Source: Cryphonectria parasitica EP155 (Eukaryota > Ascomycota > Sordariomycetes > Diaporthales > Cryphonectriaceae). Taken from it: 64,000 bases of DNA. The position numbers and the translations under genes were made by a program. The notes beneath the pieces are model-generated. The model saw only the letters and a list, made by a program, of their open reading frames with translations. It was not told the origin of the DNA and made no database searches. The stretch is from positions 4,836,001-4,900,000 of the forward strand of contig NW_024468912.1 of NCBI RefSeq assembly GCF_011745365.1, written 5' to 3'. Shown here one piece after another: positions 1-14,642 of the stretch (positions within the stretch are counted from its first letter, which is position 1; each line of letters starts with the position of its first letter).

Positions 1-654
1 ATAGGAAATCTCCAGCAAGGCTTAAAATCTACGATCATTTCAAACTCTCCAAAAATTCTCTCCCCAACTTTCCCCTCTCTCCTCCCCCGTCTCTTCGACC
101 CCCTTTTTTCTATTTTCTTTTCCGTTTTGTCCTTTCTTTTTGCCTCATTCCTTCATCGTATTATTCTCGCTGTTGGTTTCAAGGTGGTGATGACTCGTCT
201 TTCTCAGGTGTCACATTCCTACTCTCTCACTTACCTCTCAACTCTCCACACAGACTGCAGAACGACGGAGGCGCCGCTTTCACCCGGAATAGCTTCCTAT
301 TTTGCCCTTTTGGGAAGCACCCCGGCCACACTCTGTAGATCAATCAGGCCACAATGCATAAGTGCTGCGACATCGCTCCGATAAAACAACGACAAGTGAG
401 ACATTAAATTCTTTTTGGGGCCAAGGGCTCTTTTTTCCCCCTCCCTTTGAACGGAATCCTCAAAATCAATTGACACGAACCCTACGAGAATGGGGTTGGG
501 TTTGTGGAGGACGGAAGAAGCTCGCCAGAAGGGGAATTTCGAGGTTGCATCTTCTTTCTCAGCAGCAGTAGCGGCGACATCATCACCATCATTATCATCG
601 CCAGCATTATCGTCAACAATAGTAGGATCAAGCCGATCGCCGTCGTCAACCACA
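1..654. other. Upstream region with no gene recognised
   Basis: Mostly C/T-rich sequence (for example 55-150). Short reading frames occur on both strands but none has recognisable protein character. The part from about 490 could be 5' leader or an N-terminal extension of the gene starting at 655, because the same frame is open back to an ATG at 490. Confidence 0.5.
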
Positions 655-1728
655 ATGGGCAAACCTGTTCGCCTGGGCACGTGCCCACTCCTCGACAAAC
701 TCCCGACAGAAATTCGCGTGCAAATTTACGAGTACATTTTATTCGAGAACGGAAACTTTTTCAGCTTAGATGACGACGACGAGGGCATGTCGGTGCCTAC
801 TCTTTTTCCGAAATTGAGGGCACCGCCGACGCCACCTCCACAGCGAATACGACGACGGCGGCGGCGGCGGCAGCAAGACGAGCGGCGGCGAGACGAACAA
901 GAGGTGCAACCGACAAACGAGATTCGACCTGAAAGCAACATCATGTCACTGCTCCTCACGAATAGGCTCATGTAAGTAGTGGCCTTTGTTTTAAACTCTA
1001 TATCGTCTTCCTCCGCTCATCCCTTGCTTTCCTTTCTTGCACCACGACACGACACGATCACACACAAACAAACAAACTCACGGTATTTACTCACGCGAGA
1101 CAACCTATCCAGTTACGAAGAGGCAGCCTCTCTTCTCTACAGCACCTCTTTCTTCCGCCTCCGCGGGATTCACTGCACGATCCAATTCATCAACGCCGTC
1201 TCGCCCCGCCACCTCGCCCGCGTGCGCTCTCTCAAGCTGGTATGGGACGATCAAGGCTGGACGGCAGCCCCCGAATACGACACACCAACCCTACGGTCAG
1301 CATGGCCCTCGCTCTGCGACGCGCTGGCGGATGGCGGGTTTGCGGGCCTGCAGAACCTGTACGTGGCGCTGGGGGTACCGGGCGGAGAGGCGCATGTGGA
1401 GGAGATGTACCTGCGCGGCCTGGCGCGGGTGCGGCATGTGGATAATTTCAAGGTGTGTATACCTGTGGGGTTTCTGACGAGGTTCGAAAGGCTGGATGTG
1501 GAGAGCAGAGAGGAGAAGGAGGCAGGTGGTGATGACAGGGCGCCGTTTGAGCTGTGCCGACATACGGCGGGCGAGGTGTGCAGCATTCGCAGGGAGGTCA
1601 TCACGGCGGAGTGGCTGGGCGACAGCAGGCCTTCGACGCCTGGGTTGAGGCTCGTCCTGCCTAATGTGCCTGGGATGGAACCCTGGGCAGATGGGGAGTG
1701 GGAGACAAATGAGAAGGAGATGACGTAA
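655..1728 (+). CDS. DUF7730 / 2EXR-type (F-box-like) domain protein
   Basis: Two exons, 655-971 and 1113-1728, give about 310 aa. The donor (gtaagt at 972) and acceptor (ccag ending at 1112) keep the frame. Near the N-terminus is LPTEIRVQIYEYIL, the helix typical of fungal DUF7730/2EXR proteins, which resemble F-box adaptors. It is followed by an arginine-rich basic stretch (about residues 60-85). The second exon opens with YEEAASLLYS and continues LRGIHCTIQF and VRSLKLVW, also usual for this family. The molecular function of the family is not established. I chose ATG 655 for its good context (cacaATGG) and because it starts just before the conserved motif. ATG 490 would add a 55-residue Ser/Ala-rich extension. 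The family call is fairly safe; the start is uncertain. Confidence 0.65.
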
Positions 1729-2468
1729 CAGGGAAGAAGAGGAAGAGAAGGAGGAAAGACAAGGAAAGAGGAGGAAAGGAGGAGATTGCGGCTTGAAAGG
1801 AATGAAACAGGCCACTCTCTGAGTGTTCAGTGAGCATGGTGTCCTTTCTGTATACTCTGTGTAATAGTATTATGTTACTATGATGCTACGTTTAATGATA
1901 GATGCTGGCATTGCACAATGTAGTATTTCTCTATCTGGCGTTCAATATCAGTACTTTACACCGGCTCCAAAGGACTTGCATTTGTGAGACTTGTACAGTG
2001 TTGCTTGAAGCCGGCAATAAGTGGTAGACTTTGTACGTGCAGCTGTCTCAAGATTATTAGAGAAATATGTGGACTTACTTATAAATTGAATAGAATAACA
2101 AGCTCCAATATCATGTACTCTGCTCTACATGCCAAGATTCAATGATGAAAGTAGCACATGTGAAGCTACAGAAGGAGGAGAATAACCCCCAATGTGGACT
2201 AGCGACCTGCTGTAGCTAGAGGCCTAGCCGCCAAGAGCCGCATGCAAGCGCAGCACCCCTGCTCTAAATTTTAGCCCACCAAGCTTGCCCCTGGCCTGGC
2301 TTACTCTTCCCCTAACCTTGTCTTTTGCCTGCCGCCTCCTGTTCTGCTGTATCTTGCGCCTCACGCCTAAAGATATTCCTTGTGCCGCAGACCAACAACC
2401 TCCAAACCAATTCACCCACCCAGCCTTTTCCACAACAAAGCACGAGAACACCCCAAGCCACATCCATC
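1729..2468. other. Intergenic: 3' end of DUF7730 gene and SmF promoter
   Basis: A purine-rich stretch follows the upstream stop (1729-1800). AT-rich sequence with no reading frame of note runs to about 2200. A CT-rich leader leads to the SmF start at 2469. No RNA gene was recognised. Confidence 0.5.
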
Positions 2469-3115
2469 ATGAGTGTAAGTCATCAGTCAGCCCATACTGA
2501 ACCGATACATACTGCACAGGTAGAAGGAGAAAAAGTAGATCAGCAGAACAACCCTAGCTGTGGCTAACAAGAAGACTCCCACACAGTTCATGCCTGTCAA
2601 CCCCAGACCGTTCCTCCAGGACCTGTACGTCTTCTTGCCCTTCTCGACCGCCACCCCTTCCCTCTCTCGTTCGCAAAACCCACCTACATCTGGCGCACGT
2701 TATGCCAAGCTGTTTCCCGACCGACCGACCCCAGACACTTTTGCGCCTCTTGACTGACATAGCCGATTCGTTGCGCGCAGGGTCAACAAGGAGATCTTTG
2801 TCCGCCTCAAGTGGAACGAGACCGAGTACAAGGGTAGACTGTAAGCATCCGCACCCTGTTTCTAGCAGAGGAGAGGCAGAAGACGAAGGAATCTTGTCAC
2901 TGGCTAACGTCTCTTTTCCCTTCCTCTTCTTCTTTTTGTTACACAGGGTCTCCATCGATAGCTACATGAACATTCAGCTCGCCGAGGCCCAAGAGTACAT
3001 AAAAAACAACTTCTCCGGCTCTCTGGGCCAGGTGCTCATCAGGTGCAACAACGTGCTCTGGATCAGAGCTGCGGGCCAAGACGGGGAAAATGGGGATACC
3101 AAGATGGACGGCTGA
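2469..3115 (+). CDS. smf1: Small nuclear ribonucleoprotein F (SmF)
   Basis: Core Sm-ring protein of the U1, U2, U4 and U5 snRNPs. Four exons (2469-2474, 2587-2624, 2781-2840, 2947-3115) give a 90-aa protein, close to the usual 80-95 aa. The first exon holds only the codons Met-Ser. The product begins [15 protein letters not shown] and continues with Sm1 ([20 protein letters not shown], then [11 protein letters not shown]) and Sm2 ([14 protein letters not shown]), including the RCNN loop that contacts the Sm-site RNA. Splice sites are gtaagt/acag, gtacgt/gcag and gtaagc/acag, and phases agree throughout. An alternative acceptor at 2557 would give a different N-terminus, but the chosen one matches the family start. 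The gene converges on the PRMT5 gene. Confidence 0.92.
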
Positions 3116-3645
3116 CCATGTTGAATGTGTTGCGCTGTTTTTGAAGGGACAGGGAGACAGGGTGATGAGGTAGAGAAGGCGGCACAGAAGATTTGGAGAA
3201 GAAACGAGAAAGAAAGAAAAAAAACTGCCGCCGGGCTGTGACTATCTATGCCACGCAAGGGCTCAGGGCCGCGCATAGGGAAGAGATATCATCATCTGCA
3301 CAGACACGACTCGCCGCGCACGTGTGGAAGGGGGGGAACTAGAGAGAGAGGGAGGGAGAAAGAGGAATTGCACTACGAGGATCCGGCGTTCATGGAAGAA
3401 AAGGATCATGCAATGCTGTTGGGCAAAATGAAGCGTAAAACTCCCCCAATCGATAACGAGGAGAAGACCCAAAAGCGGGGGATTCGTCAGAGCTGTACGG
3501 GTCATATTCTAGGTACGGCCATAAGTCAAAAACCAGTGCCTCTCTCGTAAAGGAAAAGGATCATCTCAGCTCAGCCAGAAATCCCAGGCAGTTCCTATCC
3601 ACCGCATGCTGCTGGACATGCATCTATCCATCTATCCATCCATCT
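3116..3645. other. Convergent intergenic region between SmF and PRMT5
   Basis: About 530 bp between two stop codons, so it carries both 3' UTRs. It has purine-rich stretches (3170-3230, 3330-3370) and an imperfect (CATCTATC) repeat near 3620-3645. No credible reading frame is seen. Confidence 0.5.
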
Positions 3646-6327
3646 CTATTGCATTAGGCACGCAACCTTCTTGCTGCTGTGCATCTCGGACGCGCCCACC
3701 TTGACTCTCGTCTTGGCGCCCACCCACGTGTACGCCTCGACCATCCATTCGTACCACACGCGCGTATCGTCCGTCTGCCGCCACATGCTGATCTCTAACT
3801 CCGAGTCTTGAGGGAAGTAGAGCGGTTGCTGGTCGGGGTGATTTCCCCTTCAGTCAGCAATGGGTACATCTTAGATGCCAAGGAGGAGCAAAAGCAGAAA
3901 AAGAGGGGTGGGGGGGGGGGGGGGCGGCGGCTAAAGAAGAAGTCACGTACCTTGAGTGGGAAGAAGATGGGAAACCAGGACACCATGTCCCTGCTCTTCT
4001 TGTCAATCTGGTCCGGCAGGATGCTCAGCTCCACCAGCTCCTTGCCGCCACCGCCCGTCTGCGGCGTGTACAGCGTCGACTCAAAGTACCCAGCCAGCCC
4101 GTGTATCACGCCGCGAGGCCGGCAGTAGAAGGTCAGGTGGCAGTGCCTGGCATTGTGCTCGTTCAGGCCGCCTGCGTTGTTCATGGCGCCGCCCCCGAGC
4201 GTCCGGGGCATGGGTTTGGGGGCCTCCTTGGCCTCCCACTTTTCCTGCAGCGAGCCCCAGACCGGGTGCACAAACTCCCAAGCCTGCTGGAACCGCGGCC
4301 GCCCGGGCACGCGCTGCGCCACAAGGTCCATCTGGTACAGGCGCACGACCCACGGCGTCTCGAAGGCGTTGGCATCGCCAGGCAGCACGGTGGTGCGGAG
4401 GTGCGCGTGGATGCGCGGCGTTGCGATGGGGCTGAGCCACGCCGTGTAGCTCTCCGGGATCGAGAGGCCGTGCGGGCGCGCAATGTGCCGCTGGATGCCG
4501 TCCAGGCACTCGGGCGACAGCTCGTTGTCGCCAAAGGAGCCCAGCAGCTCCGTTACCAGGATGTCAACCTTGCCCGTGCCGCCGCTTTCGACGGGGCCGG
4601 CCCAGTCGCGCATGTCTGTCTTGATCACATGCACGCGCCCGCCCCACGCCGTGGCGTTCTGCCGCAGAAGGTAGACGTAGGCGTTCTGGTTCTTCTCGAC
4701 CGCCCAGAGCTGGATCGGCACGCCGCTCCTCTCGCTGGCGCGCAGGGCGCGGGTCACGAGCGGGCCGCGGCCTGCGCCGGCAACGGTGACGACCAGGTCG
4801 TTCGAGGCGGTAGCGCTGCTGGTGGGCTTTCCGAGGACTTTCCACTCGCTCATGGCCTCGTACATGGCCTGCTCGTAGAGGTCGTACTTGACCGGGTCAC
4901 CCTCAAACATCTCGTACGTGGCGGACTCGAGGTTATCCGAGAGCGGCTGGAGCGGCGACTGCAGCCAGTCCTGGAAGCTAGTCAGGGTCTCCGTCTCCAG
5001 CCGCGTGTAGGGCTCCTGTTGCCGCTGCAGGTGATTCATGTACATGATGTGTGGTGTCAGGCCCGGCAGACTCCTGGCCAGGGCGGTGCTGTGCGCGGCG
5101 TCGGCAAGCGAGGGAAAGTCGGACTGGAGGGTTTCTGCTGTGAGGACGGCGGTGTCCAGCTCTGTCTTGGACGGACCTACGTCGCAGAGGAGGAACCAGG
5201 GGGCCGTCTTAAGGCGCATATACGTAGAGATCAGGTCCTGGTGGTGACGTGAGAGGGAAGGGTTGCCTGTCTTATTGGGCTGGAACGTGTTGGGCCCAAG
5301 CGTCAGGTAGTGGAGGGGCTCAGCAAACCAGCGCGTCTGCAGTTCCATCTCTGGAAGCCTTCTGGGTATTCTGAGAGCTAGAGGCAGACAATTTTAGCAT
5401 GTAAGGCCCTCTAATTTCGAGAGAACTAGAGAATTGTACTTACCAACATATAATCTGTTCGCGTAGTTGCAGACTGACCGGATCGTGTGCCAGGTGTCCC
5501 ATGCACCGAAAAGATCAACCTCTTCCTCCTCCTCCTCCTGCTGCTGCTGCTGCTGCTGCTCCTTCTTCGCATTTTGTGCCTTTTTGGTGTCCACGCCCTC
5601 CTGTCCGAGCAGCTCGGTCGATAACAGTGCAGCTCTCTCCTCCAGGCCTGGCTCACGGTACATGGGGATGTGGATGATGATGTTCACCCGGGTGGCCACG
5701 TCGAAAGACTCCTGAATGGCTCGTGCAAACTGAGCAATAGCCCTTGCGTCATCATCCCTCCTGGGACCAGGAACAATGACACTTCGCACACCACACCAGT
5801 TGGCAAAGGCAACCTCCAGGTTCAGGGCCTGACGAGAGATGCTCGCGACGATGGGGTCAGAGGAGCCGAGGTCGATCCACGGGCTGGAGTATGCCAGCAC
5901 ATTGCCGATGTAAGGACACGGGCCTAGGCTACTGTCCTTGTCGGTGAGCGTGGGCAAGATGGGGCCTGGTAGAGACGGGTTTGTTTTCTCCTTGGCCGAG
6001 AGCCCTGATGCCTGAAGCTCACTCAGATGAGCCCTGTAGAGGTCCTTGGCCCGCTGGTGGAAATGCTCATTGGTGATGGGCGCAGTAGCAAACCCGAACT
6101 GAACAGGAGGAGGAGGCCAATGTCAGTAAAAGAAAATGCTCAACAAGAGGAGACAAGACACAAGAAGAAGTAGTGTTATCTAGACTCACCCCAGAGTTGA
6201 GGATCTGATCGTAGTGGCCATCAGTAAGAGCGTCGACCCTGGACGAGTCGTGCTGGCCGATCCAAAAGGCTGGACGGAGCTGGAGAAACTCCTCCGACTC
6301 TGGGTTTAGTGGCCCATCAGTGGGCAT
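3646..6327 (-). CDS. Type II protein arginine N-methyltransferase PRMT5 (Skb1/Hsl7 family)
   Basis: Makes symmetric dimethylarginine on Sm proteins, histones and other RG-rich targets; Skb1/Hsl7 members also act in cell-cycle and morphology control. Exons in transcript order are 6327-6190, 6098-5444, 5377-3951 and 3828-3646, giving 800 aa with matching phases. The N-terminal TIM-barrel half holds an inserted Gln- then Glu-rich run. The Rossmann methyltransferase core has NLESATYEMFEGDP (with the Phe that favours symmetric methylation), the SAM loop VAGAGRGP (about residue 460) and the catalytic double-Glu loop ELLGSFGDNELSPE (about residue 540). A beta-barrel follows and ends in a short last exon. 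The frame also opens through the third intron, so the true C-terminus was set by the FFPLK-QPLYFPQ junction. The third intron contains a 15-base C-run in the transcript. Confidence 0.95.
3910..3924. repeat. 15-base G run inside PRMT5 intron 3
   Basis: An uninterrupted G tract on the + strand (C tract in the PRMT5 pre-mRNA), 26 nt after the 5' splice site of the intron at 3829-3950. Confidence 0.9.
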
Positions 6328-9814
<3,487 letters not shown>

Positions 9815-11276
9815 TAGAAGAGTGCCCGCCGCCGCCATCGGCATTACCCGTCTTCCAACAACAGGTCAGCGACGTCTCGGGACGGCAGACAGCAGTCGCC
9901 GCAGCCGACGCTACGGCCGGCGTCAGACCAATTAGCAGACAACACGCTTGGGGCTTATTATGCAAAGGTGTCCGAACCTGGTCAAGCAGCCATAAAAGTG
10001 TTGGGGAAGAAGAAGAAGAAGAGAAGACGAAGAAAGTGGGGCTGGGGGAAGGGGGTCAGAGGAGAAGTGAGACAAAACGAAGAGGCGAGCGAGGGGGCGA
10101 GAAAGAGCGGCAGACAGAAGGGGGCGTTCAACTTGGAAGGCGGCGAAACTGCGCACCAGAATCGGTTTAGATGGCGTTGCAACGTCTTGTTTCCTCAAAG
10201 TACAGAGTACATACATACACTTCACAGTGCATATGAATAAGTACAAAGAGGAAGAGAGAAGGAAGACTACTTGAGAAGACCGACAGCCGAGACACGTTTA
10301 CCTGAGCAAGGCTTGAGACGAGTTAATCATGGAGAGGCAGTACAAAACGAGTGTCTTATGCGGATCGCGTAAGAAAAGGACAATACAGTGCAACTACCAC
10401 ACTACCTTTTGATTTATCAATTTTCTCTCACTTTGTTTCCCTTGTCTTTCGGGAATATGGATATTGCAAAACGGTTCCCCTCTCTTGAGATCGTGCACAA
10501 AACCTGGGTAAAAGGCATGCATTTCCCCTCTCTTTGTTGCTGAAGATTACGGAAACCAACCACTGGAGCCTCGCCTTACACCCCTCTCCCTCATCAAAGA
10601 CTGGAGAGGCAGGACCTTTTCGTCCGCAATAAGCACACCAGCCGTAGGTATCCGTGCGGACAAGAAAGAAAAAGGACACAACCCTTCGGCTAAGTTCCTA
10701 TCGATTTCCATGGTCCTCGGCCCAGAGGAGGGAGAAGTGAAATAAAATCAGGATTTCCTTACCCGGTGTCTGATTCAAGCACATTTAATTACGTATTTAT
10801 TCCCGGATCCGTATTATTTTGGGAGCGAGGAGCGAGATGAGCTGGAGGCGGCGCAATTAAGCGACGAATTTCGCAGGGGATTGCTTGTTTGCTGATTCTC
10901 ACTTCTTTCCAAATTCGTGCCTTTTCTTGCTGTGCTTCTCTCTCTTTCTCTCTTTTTTTTTTTCTTTTCTCCCCTTCCCCACCCCCTTCAGTATTTATGT
11001 GGGTTTTACGTACTTTTGAGCACTTGTTGCGTTTGCAAAGGGTTACACGTCGGTGTCAGTTAATTGATATGTTTGGATGAAAATGAAAAGAAGATGGTAC
11101 TTTTTTTCTCCCGATTTTGATTCATACTTCTTTGATAGGCGTCCAAATCTACTTCCGTTTTGCTTTCCACATTTCTACAAGTACTAAGTAACTTCTGCTA
11201 AACCTGAATGGGAACTCATTTCTCGTAATAAATATTGATAAATGTTGTCCATGACTGGTTATATATTGCATTCCGG

Positions 11277-11340
11277 TCTCTCTCTCTCTCTCTCTTCTTC
11301 TTCCATGTCTCTCTCTCTCTCGCGCGCGCGCACACACCAC
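11277..11340. repeat. Compound microsatellite (TC)n (GC)n (CA)n
   Basis: Alternating pyrimidine-purine DNA: a long TC run with an interruption, then a short CG run and a CA run. Confidence 0.9.
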
Positions 11341-11505
11341 ACACCAGTTGACACACTACGCACGACAAGAGAAAAATGAAGAGGAAAAAAAGAAAAAACA
11401 AGAAGGAACAAACGAAAAGAAAAGGAGGGTGGGAAGAAACGTAAACCACGGTATTACCACAATCTCGTGCGAGCCCTCTCTGCTAATCGCATCTCTCTCC
11501 CTTTG

Positions 11506-11566
11506 TGTGTGTAGAGGTGTGTGTGTGTAGGTGTGCGTGCGTGTTGTGTGTGTGGGTGTGTGCGCC
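11506..11566. repeat. TG-rich imperfect microsatellite
   Basis: Alternating TG with occasional interruptions over about 60 bp. Confidence 0.85.
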
Positions 11567-11844
11567 TGGGTAATTTCATGCAACGCCACCGCGTGGGCAG
11601 GCGAGAGCTTACGACGACGGGGATCCAGAACATCTTCTTGCCTGCATGAGCAAACAACAAGACCCAGCCTTGCAGGGGGGTGGGGGTTGGAACCAAGAAG
11701 TTGGTGCAGAAAGTTGCAACAGAGAAGAAGGGACAATGAATGCGACTTATACCGTCGAGGACAAGGACTCTGCTGGAGATCCCTCCCTTTCCCTTTTTAA
11801 ACGGACAGAAATCCTGGCCGAGCCCACCACTAACCTGCTATCTG

Positions 11845-11872
11845 TCTGTGTGTGTGTGTGTGTGTGTGTGTG
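11845..11872. repeat. (TG)n microsatellite
   Basis: Near-perfect TG repeat of about 28 bp. Confidence 0.9.
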
Positions 11873-12342
11873 AAGATCAAGGTATAAGAAGTGGCAGCAA
11901 GAAGGAGGGGTAGATCAACAGTTAATGTTGGGCGCTTGATAGCTGACGACACGCCGGTCTACAATGCTTGGCGAGTACAAGAATCTTGTTGTATCGTCCG
12001 TTGGGTCATGCATCTTTGTAGGGTGGCGACGGTGCTGTGGTCTTTAGGAGGAACGCAAGATCAGTTTCTGTATGCAGGTGGTCAGCCACAGAAATGGGGA
12101 GCCAGTACCGTTCGAGCAGTTGGCCCTCTTTTTAGAGAGACCCGGCTTGACACCATCACCGCGGGTCTCGCTGAGGCACAGTCAGTGGTTCGGAACAGCT
12201 GCTCCATCCTCGTCATACCCGGGCACAGATGATCTGTCACTACGCACTGTGATGGTCAACTCCCTCTGCCTTCTGCCCCTGTCCCTCCTTCTGGGGCTGT
12301 GAAAAAGGGAAGGGAAAAAACGTTACCCCAAAAGGAGATGCT

Positions 12343-12344
<2 letters not shown>

Positions 12345-12383
<39 letters not shown>
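12345..12383. repeat. (GT)n microsatellite
   Basis: Perfect GT repeat of about 39 bp, the longest dinucleotide array in the window. Confidence 0.95.
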
Positions 12384-12387
<4 letters not shown>

Positions 12388-12720
12388 GTACCAAAAGTAC
12401 TTGTATCTGAGCTCGCCACGCTTCAGTCCATTTCTTCATTCAACTTACGACTACGTCGTGAGGTATCATGCATCAATACAACCCTCTGCGCCTTCTGAAA
12501 AGGAGCAAGTCTCGCCTCAGCAAGAGAGAGCGTACCATGACTTGCCGATACCTTTCTCCCTCGTATTCATGGATGCACATGTGAAAGCACATTGATGATC
12601 AGTAGCCTGCATGAGTCCATGAATATGGACAGCCGACGGTATATCTGTCCGTCCTTTTAAAAGAAGGCCTGGACATTGTGGAGAGAAAGGTGGAAAGATC
12701 GACCGTACACGTTCCTCTTG

Positions 12721-12924
12721 TTGCCTTGTTCCTATTACCTCACAAATTCTGCTGGTCTCGGCCTTACAGACGAGAAAAGAACGGGCGTCCCTTCTTGCCG
12801 CTGACCTCATATGTGTACTTTTTGCCTTTTTCTTGTTACTTCACAGAGTCTGACCGCTGGTCTCGGCTCTACAGACGAGAAAACAACGGGCTTCCGTGCT
12901 TGCCGCTGACCTCATACGCATAAC
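12721..12924. repeat. Imperfect tandem duplication, ~105-bp period
   Basis: Copy A is about 12721-12818 and copy B about 12822-12924. Both contain tggtctcgg, then tacagacgagaaaa, then acggg, then cttgccgctgacctcata, with scattered substitutions and a small insertion in copy B. The tggtctcgg motifs at 12753 and 12858 are 105 bp apart. An 81-codon + frame (12678-12923) stays open through both copies, giving a repeated WSR-YRRE-NG-LPLTSY pattern. Confidence 0.85.
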
Positions 12925-14620
12925 ATGATGTGCATGGGAAGGTGGCGGTTCCTTCTAATTAGCCAATTGGGCAACCTGAGCAGGACGCAAAAAATGTAGA
13001 TTCTCTATATATCATTCCTGATATGCCTTACACGCTCTTCCTGCGTTGGTCCGCCTGCTGTGGACGGTTCGGGTGGGCGGCAGCAGTGCCTGCCGCCGCA
13101 GGGCGCCACGGGCGTAAGGATCTGGACGTAGTGACGCAGAGGGTGCTGGGACTCAACAAAACCTCCTCTCGAACTCGCAAGCCACTACCAGCCCATTTGT
13201 GTTATAGTGCTCTGGAGTCGACTGGCTTTTCAGGCTGTTGACAGCTATGGCCCACAGGAGAGGGTGCTCGTCTGGGTACGGACATGCTGCAGTAAGCCAC
13301 GAGGAGATTAAATGTAAGCTGAAGCCGTTGAGGCGCATCGACAACCTGATGGCTTTGTCCTGGGCTTCGGCTCTTGAATACCTGAAATAATATTATGAGC
13401 TCAACTGGGCTGGTTCTCTGTGGACAGGCACTCGCATTGCCTGCTCCAGAGAGGACAACTTCCAAAGTAAAACGTCGTGAGACGTGTCATCTGAAGATCG
13501 TGTGCGTCTACAAGTACTCACGGAAAGTCAATCGTTTCGCCGTAGCCTACTCAGCCTTTTGCGTGTTCACGCGTTCCAACAATTTCTCGTCTGTTGGCCC
13601 ATGAGGGTAAGATGTTTGCTCGCAAGAGCTGAGCGGTCATCGAAGAGCTGCCGGCGACAGACATTCCAAAGAGCAAACATGTGGGCTGTGTGAAATAAAG
13701 TGGCCCATGGCCACGAGCCCCGCACCCATAAGGCTGTCGATATGCACTGCTACGCTGTACGCGTCTGTGTGATGGGATCCAATTCGAAATATTGGCTGGT
13801 GATTCACTCATCCTAACAAGAGACCCCGCAAATGCGCACCGTTGCAAGTATCTGACCATACTATTGACCGCTCTTGGCGCTACAGTGAGATCTTTGCCTC
13901 TACTGGCTGGCCTCATGAGCATGTCGTTGAGCTGAATTTGCAAAAGATATCTCCTCGGGCATGGCCCACCTTCTAGCCGTATGCAGCCCCATCTATCCTG
14001 ATTGGAAGTGTGTGTCGTATTTGGAGCGGAGTCTGGCACACAAGGAGGCATTCGCAGTCTGCTGATACAGGCTTAAATCACTGTGCTTGTACCAGAGCAG
14101 CTTTTGCGCATGCACCGGCACTCTCGGTCTGTGATGTGTATCATCGAGTCCTTTTAGGTAGGGTCATGTCGATGACATAGCGATGCTTCAGGCTTGCCCT
14201 TTAGTGCGGCTCGTAACGCTGCTCTCGTCATGTTATAGTTGTAATGAACATGATACATCTCAGTGAATCGGGGTGCCCTAATCAAAGAACATAGATGAGC
14301 CTTACTACGCACATGTTCAAAAGCAAGTAGGTATAAACCCTTCTCTGTGTGCGATAGCTGGTAGTTTTGCATGAAGTGAGAGAAGCTCGCTCGTCGGGGC
14401 AGCTGCTCACGACCTCACCCTGGTCGAAGCAGAGCCCCTTCAGTCATTTCCGCTGCTGATTAATGCTGCCAGGCATGTGAAATGGGTCTCCTCACGGTAC
14501 GATTTCCGAAAAATTTTGACTTCCCGTGGTTGATCCACCTAGGCCATCATCCATGTGGTGGGAACCAGGATGGATCGCCTCCATAGGAATGCTGGGTGGG
14601 TGTGTGGATATGTATGGATA

Positions 14621-14642
14621 TGTGTGTGTGTGTGTGTGTGTT
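14621..14642. repeat. (TG)n microsatellite
   Basis: Alternating TG of about 22 bp after a GGATATG repeat. Confidence 0.85.

Noticed and set aside
4101..5252. 383-codon plus-strand frame
   Set aside because: It lies antisense to PRMT5, whose minus-strand exons carry all catalytic motifs; the frame is open because of GC-rich codon use.
11277..12383. Regular repeats considered as a CRISPR-like array
   Set aside because: They are simple dinucleotide repeats without unique spacers, in a eukaryotic genome.
13551..14051. 166-codon minus-strand frame in the gene-poor block
   Set aside because: No recognisable motif, erratic composition, no convincing start or splice context.
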